This document shows positions 1 through 10,845 of a stretch of 64,000 bases of DNA, one piece after another. The position numbers and the translations under genes are program-made. The stretch is taken from positions 264,013 to 328,012 of the forward strand of contig QKWP01000212.1 of assembly GCA_003550325.1 (NCBI GenBank), written 5' to 3'. A model generated the notes under the pieces. It did not search any database, was not told the DNA's origin, and saw only the letters and a list, made by a program, of their open reading frames with translations. This DNA is from Gigaspora rosea (Eukaryota; Glomeromycota; Glomeromycetes; Diversisporales; Gigasporaceae). Numbering within the stretch: the first letter of the stretch is position 1; each line of letters begins with the position of its first letter.

Positions 1-614
1 CTGCGTATTTTAAAATTTTTAATAAAATTTTAAATATTGATTTTAGCCATATCTTTTCTAAGTAAAAAATATTCTTTAAGTTTTGTTTTAGTAACTTTGT
101 TATAAAATTTTTTTAAAATCATTAGAAAACTTTAATATAATAAATGTTTAAAGTTCTTGTATTGGCATTTTTACTATTAAAATTTTTCTTTAGATTTTTT
201 CAAATTTTATATGTTCCCGTCTATAAAAAAAATCTTTACTTCTAATACAAGTCTTAATTTTTACAAGTAAATCATTAAAGTTGCAATAATGAAAGTTGTC
301 ATCCTTTATATAAACTACAATATTGTCTTAAGAACTATAGTTCTAAAACTAAAACTAAATAAGATCGCAGAAAAATTGTAATAAAATTTTTTAAAAAAAT
401 TTTTTCTTAAAATTATCTATTTTCAGCTTATATGTAACTATAATTTATTTTCTTATAATATAAAAACTAATTTTGCAAAAAAGTAATCCTTATTTTCAAA
501 TATAATTGTACAAAGTTTTATTTAATTATTTTAGTATTTTAAAAAAGTAAATCAGAGCTAAAAAAGTGCAAAAACGCAGGCAAATTTGCCTGTGTTCTAC
601 TACAATCTAAGGGA
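1..614. mobile_element. Right part of a non-autonomous TA-type element (family A)
   Basis: This stretch matches the complete element at 17444-18099 over most of its length: the block at about 205-320 and the block at 17695-17815 are nearly identical. It ends with a GCAAATTTGC palindrome followed by CTAAGGGA and then TA, as the other copy ends with TTTAAGGGA and TA. The left end lies outside the window. No protein is encoded. The terminal bases and TA flank suggest a Tc1/mariner-like non-autonomous element; the superfamily is an inference. Confidence 0.7.
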
Positions 615-616
615 TA

Positions 617-3600
617 GTGTGGTTTGGAAGAGTTTTATCTTGGGTATTGAGATATACATGTGCTTCGAGAGTTATAGTATTAATAGAGATTTTGAATGGT
701 AGTAAAAATGAGTTTCTAAATAAGTGCTTTATAAAGGATTTAAGTGTTTGTAAAGGTGGCAATAATAGGAGATTATATTTTTTAAGGAATTTGTTATAGC
801 AGAGTTCCTCAGAAGGATAGGATAAATTGGAAATTGAGGAGTTATTGGGTGATTTAAGTTCAACATCAGAGTAGTGTAATAAATCTTCAAAAGGTAGAAA
901 TATAATGTGATCTGGTATAAAATTTTCATATGGAAGGTATATGTGTGCTTTTGTGAAAGTATGGTCAAATTGGGAATGTGGTTTGATAGAAATTTTTATA
1001 TATTGGTTTGAATAAAACATAGGATAATATTCTTGTATATAATACAAGAAAGATCCTACAGTTTGTGGAGAAGGGAGTGTTCATAGTCTATGGTAGTAAA
1101 GAAATTTGATATAGCATGCTTTTGGATTGTATATTTCAGGAGGGTTAGAATAGAGATTGATGAAGAAGTTTCTTTCACTTATAGAGTGTATAGGTAGTTT
1201 AATTTCTTCATCACTGAAGTCTTTTTCAAGTAAGGATTCATCATAAATTTCTGATATTGGGTAGTTGTTAGAACTAGAAGTAGTTAGTAATAGAGAAGTA
1301 TTGGGGAGAGTTGTACTTCAGAGGGAGATGAAGATATAGTATCTGAAGTACTGTAATTGTTTTTTGTAGAGTTGCTCGCCATATACTCGGTTCTCACAGT
1401 TGTGCAAGAAGCTAAAGTCTGCTCTGTATGTTGAGTCTGACCGTCGTTAATTAGTTCTTCTACGTAAATAGGCTTTCACTCCTGCCTACTTACATCATTC
1501 TCCTCTATAAATAGCCTACTTAATGTAGAGTACATTGTTGTTATAGAGGCGGTAGCTGCATCTATGTTTTCTACAGAAGAAGTTATTGAAAAGAAGAATT
1601 GGTTTGGTTGTCAGAAGTATTATTGTTTATAGTATAAGGAGTGAAAAAAAGTGTATCATTATTTGCTATAGGAGTTGTAATTTTGAAATGATTGATAATG
1701 AATTCCTCTGCCTGAGAAAAGTATTTTTCATTGTATTTTTCTTGAATTTGTTTAATAGAAAATTTGGGTTGAAGTCTAATATCATAGAAAGTAATTACTC
1801 TAGCAAGTATATGTGGGTTGATATTAGGAGTTATAAAAAATTCTAATGCCTGTTTTAGATCCATATCTTGAATTTTGTCGTTTGTTGCAGCAGTATAAAG
1901 ATAGTTTTTAAGATAACAGTAGAAGTAGTAGGTATATCGTTCAATAGTTTCTGATACATCATTTTCTTTTGCAAATTTTTTTGCTGTTTTTGTAGCAAGT
2001 TCTTTGAGTTTAGTAATAGGTGTGGGTTTGGTAAAGGTTGCAACATCTGGCTAGTTTTGAGAAAAGATTTCAAGTTCAAGCTTAGGAAGAATCCAAATTT
2101 TTTCAGTTGGATTTTCTGGTGCTGGATATGTATTAAAAGATTCTTTGAAGTAATGTGATGAGAGGGATTTAATATTATGATCTTCTTTAGTTTTAATTAT
2201 GGTGCATTTGTCTTGGTTACAGGTATGTAAGTGAAAGAGTGCAAGTTTGCATGATTCTTTAGAACGTTGTTTAAGTGAGTTAATAGATAAAGGATTATAT
2301 GAGGTAGGTAGTAACTTTTTGAATTCTTCAAGTAATTTAAGGTATATTTGATATTTGATATAATTTTGAGTTTTTTGTTTGTCTATATTATTAAATTGTA
2401 GTTTATATCTCTCAAAAAATGGTTCAAACCATTTGTTGAATATTCTAGTAAAGGGTTTAAGAGAGGGAATTTCAAAAGTAGTTTGAAAGTCAGTAGTTGG
2501 TATATTTAAAGTAGTATGAATATTAAATCTACTATTATTTTGTATATCAAAGAGAGGTATATTTGGTTTATTATATGTAATTGTATAATTAAAGGATGCC
2601 ATAATAGGTTTTAAATCAAGATCTTCAATAAATTTAGAATAGTCAATTGTTTGATATTTGTTATGTAGGTAGAGATGTAAGCGTACGAGATTAATTGCAA
2701 CTTTGTTTCTATTAAAAGTTGAATAAGGTGAAATGGAGCGAAAGATCTTAGCATAATTTAGTTTTGTAAAAAGAGTAGTAGTAAAGTTTTTAAGTAGATT
2801 TTAAGTATATTATGGTATACTTGAAAGGGATAAGATATGGTTTGGTCTAGAGAAAGATTATGACTGTCAATAAATTCAACAAGAAATTTTGGTTTGTCAT
2901 TAGCCATTTTGTTAAGTAAGTAATTAAATGAGTATTTTCGTGGTTCTTTGTTGGGATTGTATTTAGTTTGGCCTTGTGGTTCATTTGATTTAATAGGTTG
3001 ACCTGGTGTAAAATCTTTAAGATAAGGCTTAATGAAAAAGAAAAGTTGTTGAGCAAGTTTGGTAGAAAGTTTATCATATTGTTCAATTTCAGAAGTAATT
3101 GGAAAATTAGTAGACCAATCAAATAAATTTGAAGGACTTTTGTGGGTATTGGGTTTGGATTTTGAACTTTTTGGTTGTTGTTTTTTAAGGTGCTGTTGTT
3201 GTTTTTTAATTTTAATTTGTTTGCTTTTTTGTACAAGTTTTTCAAGAAAATTGTGTTCTGAGTTTAGTTTTTTTTGAATAGGAGCTAATTTAAAATCTTG
3301 AGTAAGTTTAGCACATTCACGATGTAATAAACGTCCCTTGAAGATACAACATTTGGTGTAGTCTGGTGCATGTTGTTTATTTGAAGAAATTTTAACACAA
3401 GGAATATCCCTAGCATTGTATAAAAAACAAGTGTGAAAATGTTGGGAGTGAGGAGTAATGGCTATAGGAGTTGGATCTTTATGATAGGTTGGAAATAGTA
3501 TTCTAGGCGCATCTCTAAGATCAAGATTTTGAGTTGTAAGTTGTTTTATAGGTGATTTGGGAACAGTATCTTTAATTTTAGAAAGTTTTTTTTCAATATT

Positions 3601-4080
3601 AATAGTTGGAGAAGTATCCATAGGAATAGGTCCTTGAGAAAGTGTTTTGGTAGTAAGTTCAGTAGGAATACGGTAATATTGGGAGGTGAAACTAACATGT
3701 TATTTTTTACAAATACAAGTGCTAATTGTTGGTTGGGTTGGTACTGAAAAGTAATGATAGGTATTTTTAATTTTGGCTTCACAATTAGGAGGACTAAAGG
3801 CTGATGGCATTACTTTAAGTATTGAAGCATCTGCTTCTTTAATAAATACTCCAAATCGATCTTTGTATTTAGGATAAAAGTAGTCAATATCATAGGAATC
3901 AGGTTCTTTACTAGTAAGTGTAGGTATGTTGAAAGTATCAAATTGTATATGTAAATGTAGAACCAAGTAGAATATATGTAGAATTAAAGAAAAGGGTTCT
4001 AGTTTAATAAATATAATAATATAATAGAAATCAAAGGGAGGTATAATTTGTTTTGTGTAACATAGTACCAACAAGTCAGT
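617..4080 (-). pseudogene. Decayed large protein gene, unrecognised family, almost no glycine
   Basis: Read on the minus strand, a reading frame of roughly 1,150 codons can be followed from about 4080 down to 617. It is broken by TAA at 3700-3702, a one-base slip in an A run near 2787, TAG at 2051-2053, a slip near 1590, TGA at 1476-1478, a slip near 1290 and TGA at 1081-1083. Both TGA codons sit where tryptophan would read well (QE-stop-KPIYVEEL and YYHRL-stop-TLPSPQ), which fits TGG to TGA change. Between breaks the frame stays open for 93 to 287 codons. Visible features are a Cys/His patch (DIPCVKISSN to LLHREC), a Lys/Gln-rich basic stretch (near 3200) and a Ser/Thr-rich acidic region near 1350. 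The five longest open pieces (833 residues) hold only four glycines, and the coding strand is poor in G. No ATG is present at the 5' end; the first in-frame Met is well inside. I do not recognise the family. It could be a transposon or plasmid-type gene. Confidence 0.6.
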
Positions 4081-4087
4081 TTAGGTT

Positions 4088-4155
4088 ACACAGATCACGT
4101 AATATATAGGTCACGTGTTACAGGTCACGTGTTACACAGATCACGTGTTACACAA
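4088..4155 (-). promoter_or_regulatory. Four CACGTG-type direct repeats upstream of the decayed gene
   Basis: Four copies of a 15-16 bp unit, RRTCACGTGTTACAC in its best form (the first copy diverges after CACGT), lie head to tail directly upstream of the minus-strand reading frame. A TATATATTA stretch sits between the first and second copies. CACGTG is the E-box/G-box core bound by bHLH factors in many eukaryotes. The position suggests a promoter or subterminal transposon repeats; the sequence cannot separate these. Confidence 0.45.
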
Positions 4156-4660
4156 ATTAGGCTAAATTATAAAGTTAGGTAACTTTAACAAAAAAGGCAA
4201 ATATTTGTTTTGTGTATAATTAATTAATAATTTTTCTGGGTTATTGAAAAATGTGGATAACTCAGTTTTATGTTACACAAAAAACGCCTATAGAGTTTTT
4301 TGTAGTAGAAAAAAGGGGGAAAAAAAGATAAAAAATTAAAGAAAAAATTAAAGATATTTTAAATATATCTTGGTCAGTTTTAGGCCTACAAGCATAAAAT
4401 GCAACTTGTTATGACAAGAAAAATGAGCTCTTTAACTTTTCTTTAGTTTGTAAAATAGATTTAGAATACTGTTTTTAATGTATTTTGTAAAAAATACAAA
4501 TTTAGGCCAGAGGGCCTTTGGTTGGTGAGTTTAAAAGTTTTTACAGTAATAATTTGATATTATATATATTTTTAAAAGAAGAGCAAAAGTATGTAAAGAT
4601 CAAGTTAACTTAGTAATATTTTAAAAAATTAGAAAAAATTGTGTACAATTGATAGACGGA
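4156..4660. other. AT-rich stretch without a recognisable gene
   Basis: No open frame or repeat family was recognised apart from TGTTACAC at 4273-4280, an echo of the repeats at 4088-4155. TTCTACTACAA, seen at 595-605, recurs in inverted form near 4305-4315, which is a weak hint that the decayed gene and its flanks form one element. Confidence 0.3.
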
Positions 4661-5130
4661 AAGAGTTTTTATGAAAATTTTTTATTTGAATTCTATAGAT
4701 CCATACAATTCAAATAAAAAAATTTTCATCAAATTTGATCAGGTAGTTGCAGAGATATCTTTGATCAAAGTTTTAGAGAATTTCAAAATACATATCACAT
4801 GACAGATACATTTAAATTTTTGATAAAACTTTGATTAAGGATATCTCTGCAACCACTTGATAAAATTTGATGAAAATTTTTTATTTAAATTTTATGGATC
4901 CGTAGAATAAGTAAAAAAATTTCATCAAATTTGATCAGATAGTTGTAGTGATATTCTTGATCAAAGTTTTGTCAACAAATTTAAATATATCTGTTATGTA
5001 ATATGCATTTTGAAATTCTCTAAAACTTTGATCAAAGATATCTCTGCAACCACTTGATCAAATTTGATGAAAATTTTTTTATTTGAATTATATGAATCAA
5101 TAAAATTCAAATAAAAAGGGTTTTAATAGC
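4660..5130. repeat. Nested palindrome (hairpin repeat)
   Basis: Two long arms run about 4665-4880 and 4890-5115 in opposite orientation. Each arm contains GTTGCAGAGATATC next to TTTGATCAAAG and a smaller hairpin of ATTTGAATT and AATTCAAAT. Weaker relatives are at 13500-13680 and 15790-15970. No coding potential was seen. The structure would fold as RNA or single-stranded DNA into a long stem. Confidence 0.7.
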
Positions 5131-5264
5131 TATTACAGTTTTAAAAAATTTGCTCTATATTTATTTATCCGATACTAGATGTTATAATTAAGTTTTTAGC
5201 AAATTGCTATAAAATTTATATGTAATAATCCAACTTTTAGCAAATCTACTTGATTTTAGGGGTA

Positions 5265-5960
5265 GCAAAAACGTTTAAATTCATGCAGATCAGTTATTAC
5301 CTATATGAGAGATGTCTGGGGTCCTTTTTGGACTTTATTGAATGTATATTAATCGTTACAATATTATTGCTTATAATCTCTATACTATCTACTAAAAACC
5401 GAAACTTGGTCTATTTTATCTATAACCTAAATTTACCAGAGCCTACTATATTTTTATTTATATAGCCAGCCTGGTTTTGTATATTCCTTTTACAGCTCAC
5501 AATTAGTATTCACATGTCTGCTACTTTACACATATTTTCTGGTATCATTACTTTCAATTTGGTGTATATGATTCCAGATAGGTGTTTTATGCTTCCAAAT
5601 TGGTACACCCAAATTATTACTAATGTACTTCTAAGAAGTTCATATCAGCTATCTCTACCACATTGGGTAAGTATCTCAAGCCTGCATGCTGCTACAACTA
5701 GCTGATTTTCCTGTAACTTGTACACTCAAGATTTAGCATTTAAATTCAGAAATATGCAAACAACTGTACTTCCTGCTATGGTAATAAAGTATCTGGCATG
5801 TTTTGCCAAAGCTTCCAGTGCTAAGTATAGTTGGATAGCATTATAAGGCTCAACTAATCTGATTTTGTACTACTACATGCACTTATACTAACTATGCCCG
5901 TTTTTGTGGTCCCAAATTCTCTTAATGTTCTAAGACTTCTATATAGATATACTCAAAGTT
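5265..5960 (+). repeat. Dispersed repeat R1, copy 1, with an attached element end
   Basis: The sequence matches 18900-19560 in the same orientation, including the shared stretches CCAAATTGGTRYACC, CAAGCCTGCATGCTGC and TGTACTTCCTGCTATGG. Both copies start with the same element end (TATGAGAGATGTCTGGGG), so the element end and the repeat body were copied together. Small open frames here are not shared between the copies and are not taken as genes. Confidence 0.8.
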
Positions 5961-6465
5961 CTGTTGGGTCTTGATATATACATGCCTCCATGTTTCCACT
6001 TCTCATTGGCTGTTAAGTTCTGTCTGCCCTTGCAAGGTTCATTCTGATTTCTAATACATATTCAACCTTCCTTCCAACCTTATACTAATCCTTCTCAAGC
6101 TAACAAAATAGTTAGCCAAGTAGGATTGGTGGTCCAGCTTTATGCACTTTATGGTCTTCTTTTTTTTGGTATCTAATTCCAAAACATAGGTCCTTTTTCT
6201 ATAGTATGTCTCTGGCAGCCAGATTGGTGCCCCTCTTGCCATAGTGTATTTTCTATTTGTTTCTTCAGTTTTTAGTTAGAAATCTAGTCTTCTGTAGTAT
6301 CATAAAAGAATCTTTTTTACCTTCTTATTTGGACTTGCCAAACAGGTTTAATTGTTCTGGTCTCTTGATTTGTTTGTATAAACTTACACAACTGCACCAA
6401 TGCTCCTATTCGAGATGGTAGTACCAAGAGTATAGATAATATACCCAACTGATCAATAAACAATT
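5961..6465. other. Gene-free stretch
   Basis: No gene, hairpin or repeat could be supported. Base composition is a little less AT-rich than its surroundings, as if this were decayed unique sequence. A 63-codon open frame on the minus strand has no recognisable features. Confidence 0.3.
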
Positions 6466-6473
6466 ATTATCAT

Positions 6474-7054
6474 TATAGATGCTAGTAAAATTAAACTATT
6501 TCACCAGGTAAAATGGTAAAATAGTTTTACCAGAATTACACCAAAATTTTATTTTGGTGAATTGGTGAAATTGGTGAAATTGGTGAATTGGTGAATTAGT
6601 GAAATGGAGAAATTGGAGAAATTGGTAAATTGGTGAATTGTTGAATTGGTAAAACGGTGAATTGAATTGGTGAAATGGTGAAATGGTGAAATAGTGAAAG
6701 GTGAATTGGTGAAACAGTGAATTGTGAAATGGTGAATTAGTGAATTTGCTCAGTCCTATAAACAGTTAATAGTTCTGACCTCAAAGTGAGCCTGTAAAAA
6801 ACATAAAATGTAAAAACTTGAACAAAACCTAACTGAATTCTAGGCTGAAATAGTTCTATACTCTGGAAATTCACTATTTCACCATTCCGCTGTTTCACTA
6901 TTCCACCAATTCAACAATTCACCAATTCACCAATTTATCAATTACACCAATTACACCAATTCAACAGTTACACCAGTTTCACCATTACTGATTGGTGTTT
7001 GGTAAAATTATGAAATCATTTCCCCACTCTGATTTAATTTCACCAGCATCTATA
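6474..7054. mobile_element. Hairpin element with degenerate 9-bp satellite arms and 8-bp target duplication
   Basis: The ends are inverted repeats beginning TATAGATGCT and followed by a variant of RGTRAAATTAAA. Both arms are built of degenerate copies of TTGGTGAAA (left arm about 6490-6740) and its complement (right arm about 6875-7040), around a short unique centre. The sequence ATTATCAT lies directly outside both ends (6466-6473 and 7055-7062), a perfect 8-bp target duplication. An 8-bp duplication is typical of hAT elements; the end bases are not a classic hAT match. No protein is encoded. Confidence 0.85.
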
Positions 7055-7087
7055 ATTATCATAACACAGGCCTATTTTTCAATTTAT

Positions 7088-7160
7088 TTCCAGTAGGATT
7101 TGAACTCTAGACTTGTCGCTTGGAGAGTAACAACTAGATAGCTTTTCTATGTCACTACAC
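7088..7160 (-). pseudogene. tRNA-like sequence (degenerate tRNA or head of a SINE)
   Basis: On the minus strand a box-B-like GTTCAAATCC is complementary to 7096-7105, with a box-A-like TAGTGACATAGAAAAGC upstream at normal spacing. A 5-bp anticodon-type stem (TTGTT/GACAA) can be drawn, but its loop is 11 bases and the acceptor stem does not pair well. It is therefore read as a decayed tRNA or the RNA polymerase III head of a SINE, not as a working tRNA. Confidence 0.4.
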
Positions 7161-7162
7161 CC

Positions 7163-7608
7163 TTGCAAATTTTATTGTGTATCATAGAACATTTTAACTA
7201 CTCTTAGCAGATTTCAAATAATACTAAAATGTTTTTTTTTATTATTATTGTGCCTGTTATATATAGCAGAACCCAAGCCTGATTTTTCATTTGATTTGCC
7301 ATCTTTAGATAATTTAAAATGCCTTTTTTAATACAACTTTAATAGTAAAATCAAGTTAGTTTGCTCATTAAATTGTTACCAACTGATTGCAAATACTACT
7401 CAAATTCCCTAGACTGTTTTTATAAAGAATAATATAAGTATATTTTATCTTCTCTAACAAATTTTAAAATTTACTTATTAGTCTTATTTGCGCCTTATCT
7501 TCATTATAGAATATTTTAAGATTAAATAGCCTATTCAAATCATTACTCTTAGCAGATTTTAAATACTACTAAAATGACTTTTTTTTATTTTTGCTAGTTT
7601 ATACCATA
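7163..7608. other. AT-rich gene-free stretch
   Basis: Two diverged copies of an AT-rich sequence containing TTAGCAGATTTYAAATA and ACTAAAATG lie at about 7205-7235 and 7550-7580, a weak direct repeat. Nothing else was recognised. Confidence 0.3.
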
Positions 7609-7888
7609 TACAGTACGGGACAGCAAGAAGCATCCAATTTTTTTGGAGCACCAAATTTAGGTTATGTAATACAACTTCTAATTGGCTAATTTTTATTAAA
7701 CACCAATTTTGGATTATATAACACAAACTTCTAATTGGCTAATTTTTATTAAGATGCCAAAATTAATTTTTTAATAATGAGTATTAACCAATAAAATTGC
7801 TTGCACATGACTAGCATTAATATGATTGGTAATTTTTTTTACTCTTTGATACATTTTGCTAATATTTTATTAAAATCAGTATTGAGTA

Positions 7889-8633
7889 CAGTCTGACCTC
7901 TCTATAATCACCAAGTCCGTCGCGCCTCTTTTGGTGATTGTATAGAGTGTGACTATAAATAAAATACCTTGTTATGGTCACGTGACCAAAAGCCAATAAG
8001 TAATGTATTTGTGTATTAAAAAATTTAAACCGTTTGATAGTGATAACTCTTGAACCAGTGGTCCAATTTGGATAAAACAACTACCAGAGTGTTTGGCTCA
8101 ATGAAAAGATTCTAAAGAGTCCACAATCATCCAAATATAATTACAAAATGCTAAGATCTTTAAAGATTTTTCACTCAAGATATTTAAATTTAATCAATTT
8201 TTAAACATGTAAAGTGATACAAATCCTTAACGATCTCAGGATCGTGTGATCCAATTTAAACAATCTAGTGCTCATTAGAATCATCACATTGAGATAAACA
8301 TTTTGAAAGTTGTTTTATCCAAATTGGACCATAGCATCAAAAGTTATTTGCTGTCAAACATTTAAGAATTTTTAATAGAATATTTTAAATAAACATGAAT
8401 ATAAATATTGGCCAATCAGATTTTATAATCTATATTTAGTAATAATTGGTGACTATAACAAGGTTTTTTATTAATAAAATGGATAAAAAAATCAAAATTT
8501 TTTGGTGATAGTAATTATAAGTAATATGTGACTATAATGTGGTTTTTTACTATATTTTAAGTCCATTGCACAATATTGGGTACTTATATAGAGGTGTAAC
8601 TATATGGGGTGTGACTATAGAGAGGTCAGACTG
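7889..8633. mobile_element. 745-bp hairpin element with CAGTCTGACCTCTC ends
   Basis: Terminal inverted repeats CAGTCTGACCTCTCTATA open inward from both ends. TA flanks the left end; on the right TA is two bases further out, so the duplication is imperfect. A second, inner pair of arms carries GTGGTCCAATTTGGATAAA (near 8058) and its complement near 8320. The end sequence resembles that of the 195-bp element at 58717-58911 and the fragment at 61025, suggesting one pogo-like family. No protein is encoded. Confidence 0.75.
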
Positions 8634-8655
8634 ACTATTTATAGCCTGTTACTAC

Positions 8656-8892
8656 ATGATACTTAAAACTAAAATTCAATATCATGCAGTTACTTTAAGA
8701 GCACCTACATACAACCGCTTGCACCACCTTATGAATAAAGCAGATGTAAACTTTGTCAGCCTATATCAAAGAGTGACAGAGGATTTCTCTTCAAAATCCC
8801 TACTACCTAGCATTAATGGAAGGATAAACTCAACCATTCAAGAAAAACAAATGAGAAGAGAAACAAAAAAAAATAAAAAAAAAGAGAAATAA
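8656..8892 (+). CDS. Small open frame, doubtful gene
   Basis: A 78-codon frame starts with ATG directly after the hairpin element and ends in a Lys-rich tail made by A runs. Its first 55 residues have a plausible mixed composition (for example NRLHHLMNKADVNFVSLYQR), but I recognise no family and see no intron or relative in the window. It may be a remnant of a gene once carried by the 2.87 kb element, or chance. Confidence 0.15.
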   Translation: MILKTKIQYHAVTLRAPTYNRLHHLMNKADVNFVSLYQRVTEDFSSKSLLPSINGRINSTIQEKQMRRETKKNKKKEK

Positions 8893-8999
8893 CTACAAGA
8901 TCTAAATAAAAAACCAAACCTAACAAAAATAATAAAAGATGAAAAGTGAGAGAAATGAAGAAAAATTCTATACTAATAATGTAAACTAACAAAAAAAAT

Positions 9000-9116
9000 A
9001 TAAAAAGCCACGAAGGGCAAATAAAAAAGCACTAAGTACTACTAAAGACCAGTGCTAAAAAATAAAAATTATATAATATTGCACAAATCCATATCCATTA
9101 AAGTATTATATATATC

Positions 9117-9147
<31 letters not shown>

Positions 9148-9520
9148 GCTATGCCTAAAAGAAACTTCTAGAAAGAGAAAAATTTTTTATGGTATTTTTC
9201 TCCAGATCATCCTTATATGTTATTTATTGTTGCTTGTGACCGGGCTTTGATTTAGTAGGTGCATTTTCAAATTGGAAGGAGTAGACATTGCTGATCTTTT
9301 GATGGAGTTAAGCTAGATTATCTACTTTTTGGCAAAAATTTTGAAAAAACCAAAGAGAAATATCAAGGGTACCAAAACTTGTAAAGAGAGTAAGTTTTTC
9401 GTTTGGTAGAATAGTATAGATAACCAAAATATGTTTCTGTCTAAACATCCATATCTTTTGATCAAAAACTCCAGGGTTTTAGCCCTACTACAATTTCAAT
9501 AGCAATGAAGTCTTCTACCC
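9000..9520 (+). repeat. Dispersed repeat R2, copy 1
   Basis: The segment is a diverged copy of 31430-31860. Shared stretches include TATAATA, CACTGCTGATCTTTTG-like text (here CATTGCTGATCTTTTG) and CTTTTTGGCAAAAATTT. The copy at 31 kb is more complete and ends in a T run next to the assembly gap. The nature of the family (non-LTR element, SINE or processed gene) cannot be settled from two copies. Confidence 0.7.
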
Positions 9521-9835
9521 AGAGAACCAAACCTACAAGAAGAAATCGTTTTCAGCTTTATTTTAGTCTTCTCATATACAATCAGAAGTTCTGTATCCAA
9601 GCTGCTTCTAGATAAAGTTTTTGTTATATATAAAAATACTAACTACAATATTTTTGTAAATTGGCATTTATGAAAAAATTTTGGTCCAGAGGATCGTTGG
9701 AAAAAGTTGTATTGAATATGATGATATGATTGGTAATTTCTTTGCAACAAATTTCTGTTTTACTATTAAAATTACAAAATTTAATCTATTATAACTCTTG
9801 TAAAAAGCAAGACAGTATTCAAAATTTCAGACTCA

Positions 9836-10335
9836 AACGCTGTTCTTATGAGAACAGTATAATAGCTATCAGTGTTCTCAACCTATTGTTTATGTTCTCA
9901 TTTATGCTCACTAAAAAAAAAAAAAAAAAATTAAAAATTAAAAATACAGCAAATTAAAAATACTGTATATTATATACTATAATATATGTACCTTTTACCT
10001 ATAAAAGCATAAATGGTATCAGACAAATATAAAAATTTGACATAATTCTATTAACACATCTTATGTGAATATACATTAGAGCATATCAGATATCTTTTCA
10101 TTCATGCTATAGTAACTATATGTAAGTTCAACTAAATAATTTTGATAATAAACTATTATAACCAGTTATATAACAATATTATATAGTTACTAATTACTAT
10201 TATGAGAACACTATTTTTAATTTACTGTTCTCAAAAAAATTTTAATAGAGAACAGTAAAAAATTTTTACTGTGCACAAATTTAAAATAGTGTTCTCATGA
10301 GAACTCGGAGAACACTAATTTCAAACACTGAAGCA
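9836..10335. repeat. Cluster of GTTCTC / GAGAAC inverted repeats
   Basis: Several copies of GTTCTCATGAGAAC-type palindromes occur at both ends of this stretch (9840-9905 and 10200-10310), with an AT-rich centre holding a run of 18 A. The layout resembles subterminal repeats of a small element, but no clear target duplication was found. Confidence 0.5.
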
Positions 10336-10609
10336 AGATATTAATAATATGTCTTACAAATTTGTAGTTTAGGTTATAAATAATAAATTTGTAAAAAGGA
10401 TTTTTAAAATAATTATTTGTTATAAAGTTATAAGACTTTAAACAATTGCAAAAAAATTAGATATTTCTTGCTGCCCATACTGTAGATAGAAGAATTCAAA
10501 CCTAATTTATTCATTCAATTTGTCAACTTTAGCATATTTAAAATGCCTTTTTATTATTTAAATTGTGCTTATTGACCATTACACACTAATAATTTAATAG
10601 TGATATTTG

Positions 10610-10845
10610 GGGTCTTTGCCTTGAAAATGACCATATGAAACTATGTAGATCTTATAAATAAAAATTAAGATTTCTAGCCATCCAGTAATCCAGTTCAAAT
10701 AAACTTTTATTATGTTGTAGAGCTTAGTGAGTTTTACAAAATAAAAAAAGGTTTATTTAAATTGGATTACTGGATGAATAGAAACTTTAATTTTTATCTA
10801 TAAGATCTACATAGTTCTATAAGGTCATTTTTAAGGCAAAGACCC
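10610..10845. mobile_element. 236-bp hairpin MITE with 6-bp duplication
   Basis: The arms match over almost their whole length. The ends read GGGTCTTTGCCTT and the inverted AAGGCAAAGACCC. TATTTG occurs directly outside both ends (10604-10609 and 10846-10851). The arms carry ATCCAGTAATCCAGTTCAAA and its inverted partner, and the loop carries GTTGTAGAGC, parts of the cassette seen in other hairpins of this window. Confidence 0.8.

Larger units (their letters stand above)
7611..10482. mobile_element. 2.87 kb TA-flanked inverted-repeat element
   Basis: The left end reads CAGTACGGGACAGCAAGAA and the inverted right end CAGTATGGGCAGCAAGAA; TA lies directly outside each end (7609-7610 and 10483-10484). 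TA flanks and a CAG start fit the Tc1/mariner/pogo group. Inside are a 745-bp hairpin element, a dispersed repeat copy (9000-9520) and a cluster of GTTCTC/GAGAAC repeats. A stretch at 7660-7690 is directly repeated at 7712-7760 (both end in CTTCTAATTGGCTAATTTTT). No transposase was found, so the element is non-autonomous or badly decayed. Confidence 0.65.

Noticed and set aside
2847-3245. 132-codon minus-strand frame overlapping the glycine-poor gene
   Set aside because: It lies in a second frame of the same strand; the low G content lengthens open frames in all frames, and the 287-codon frame continues across the region while this one does not.
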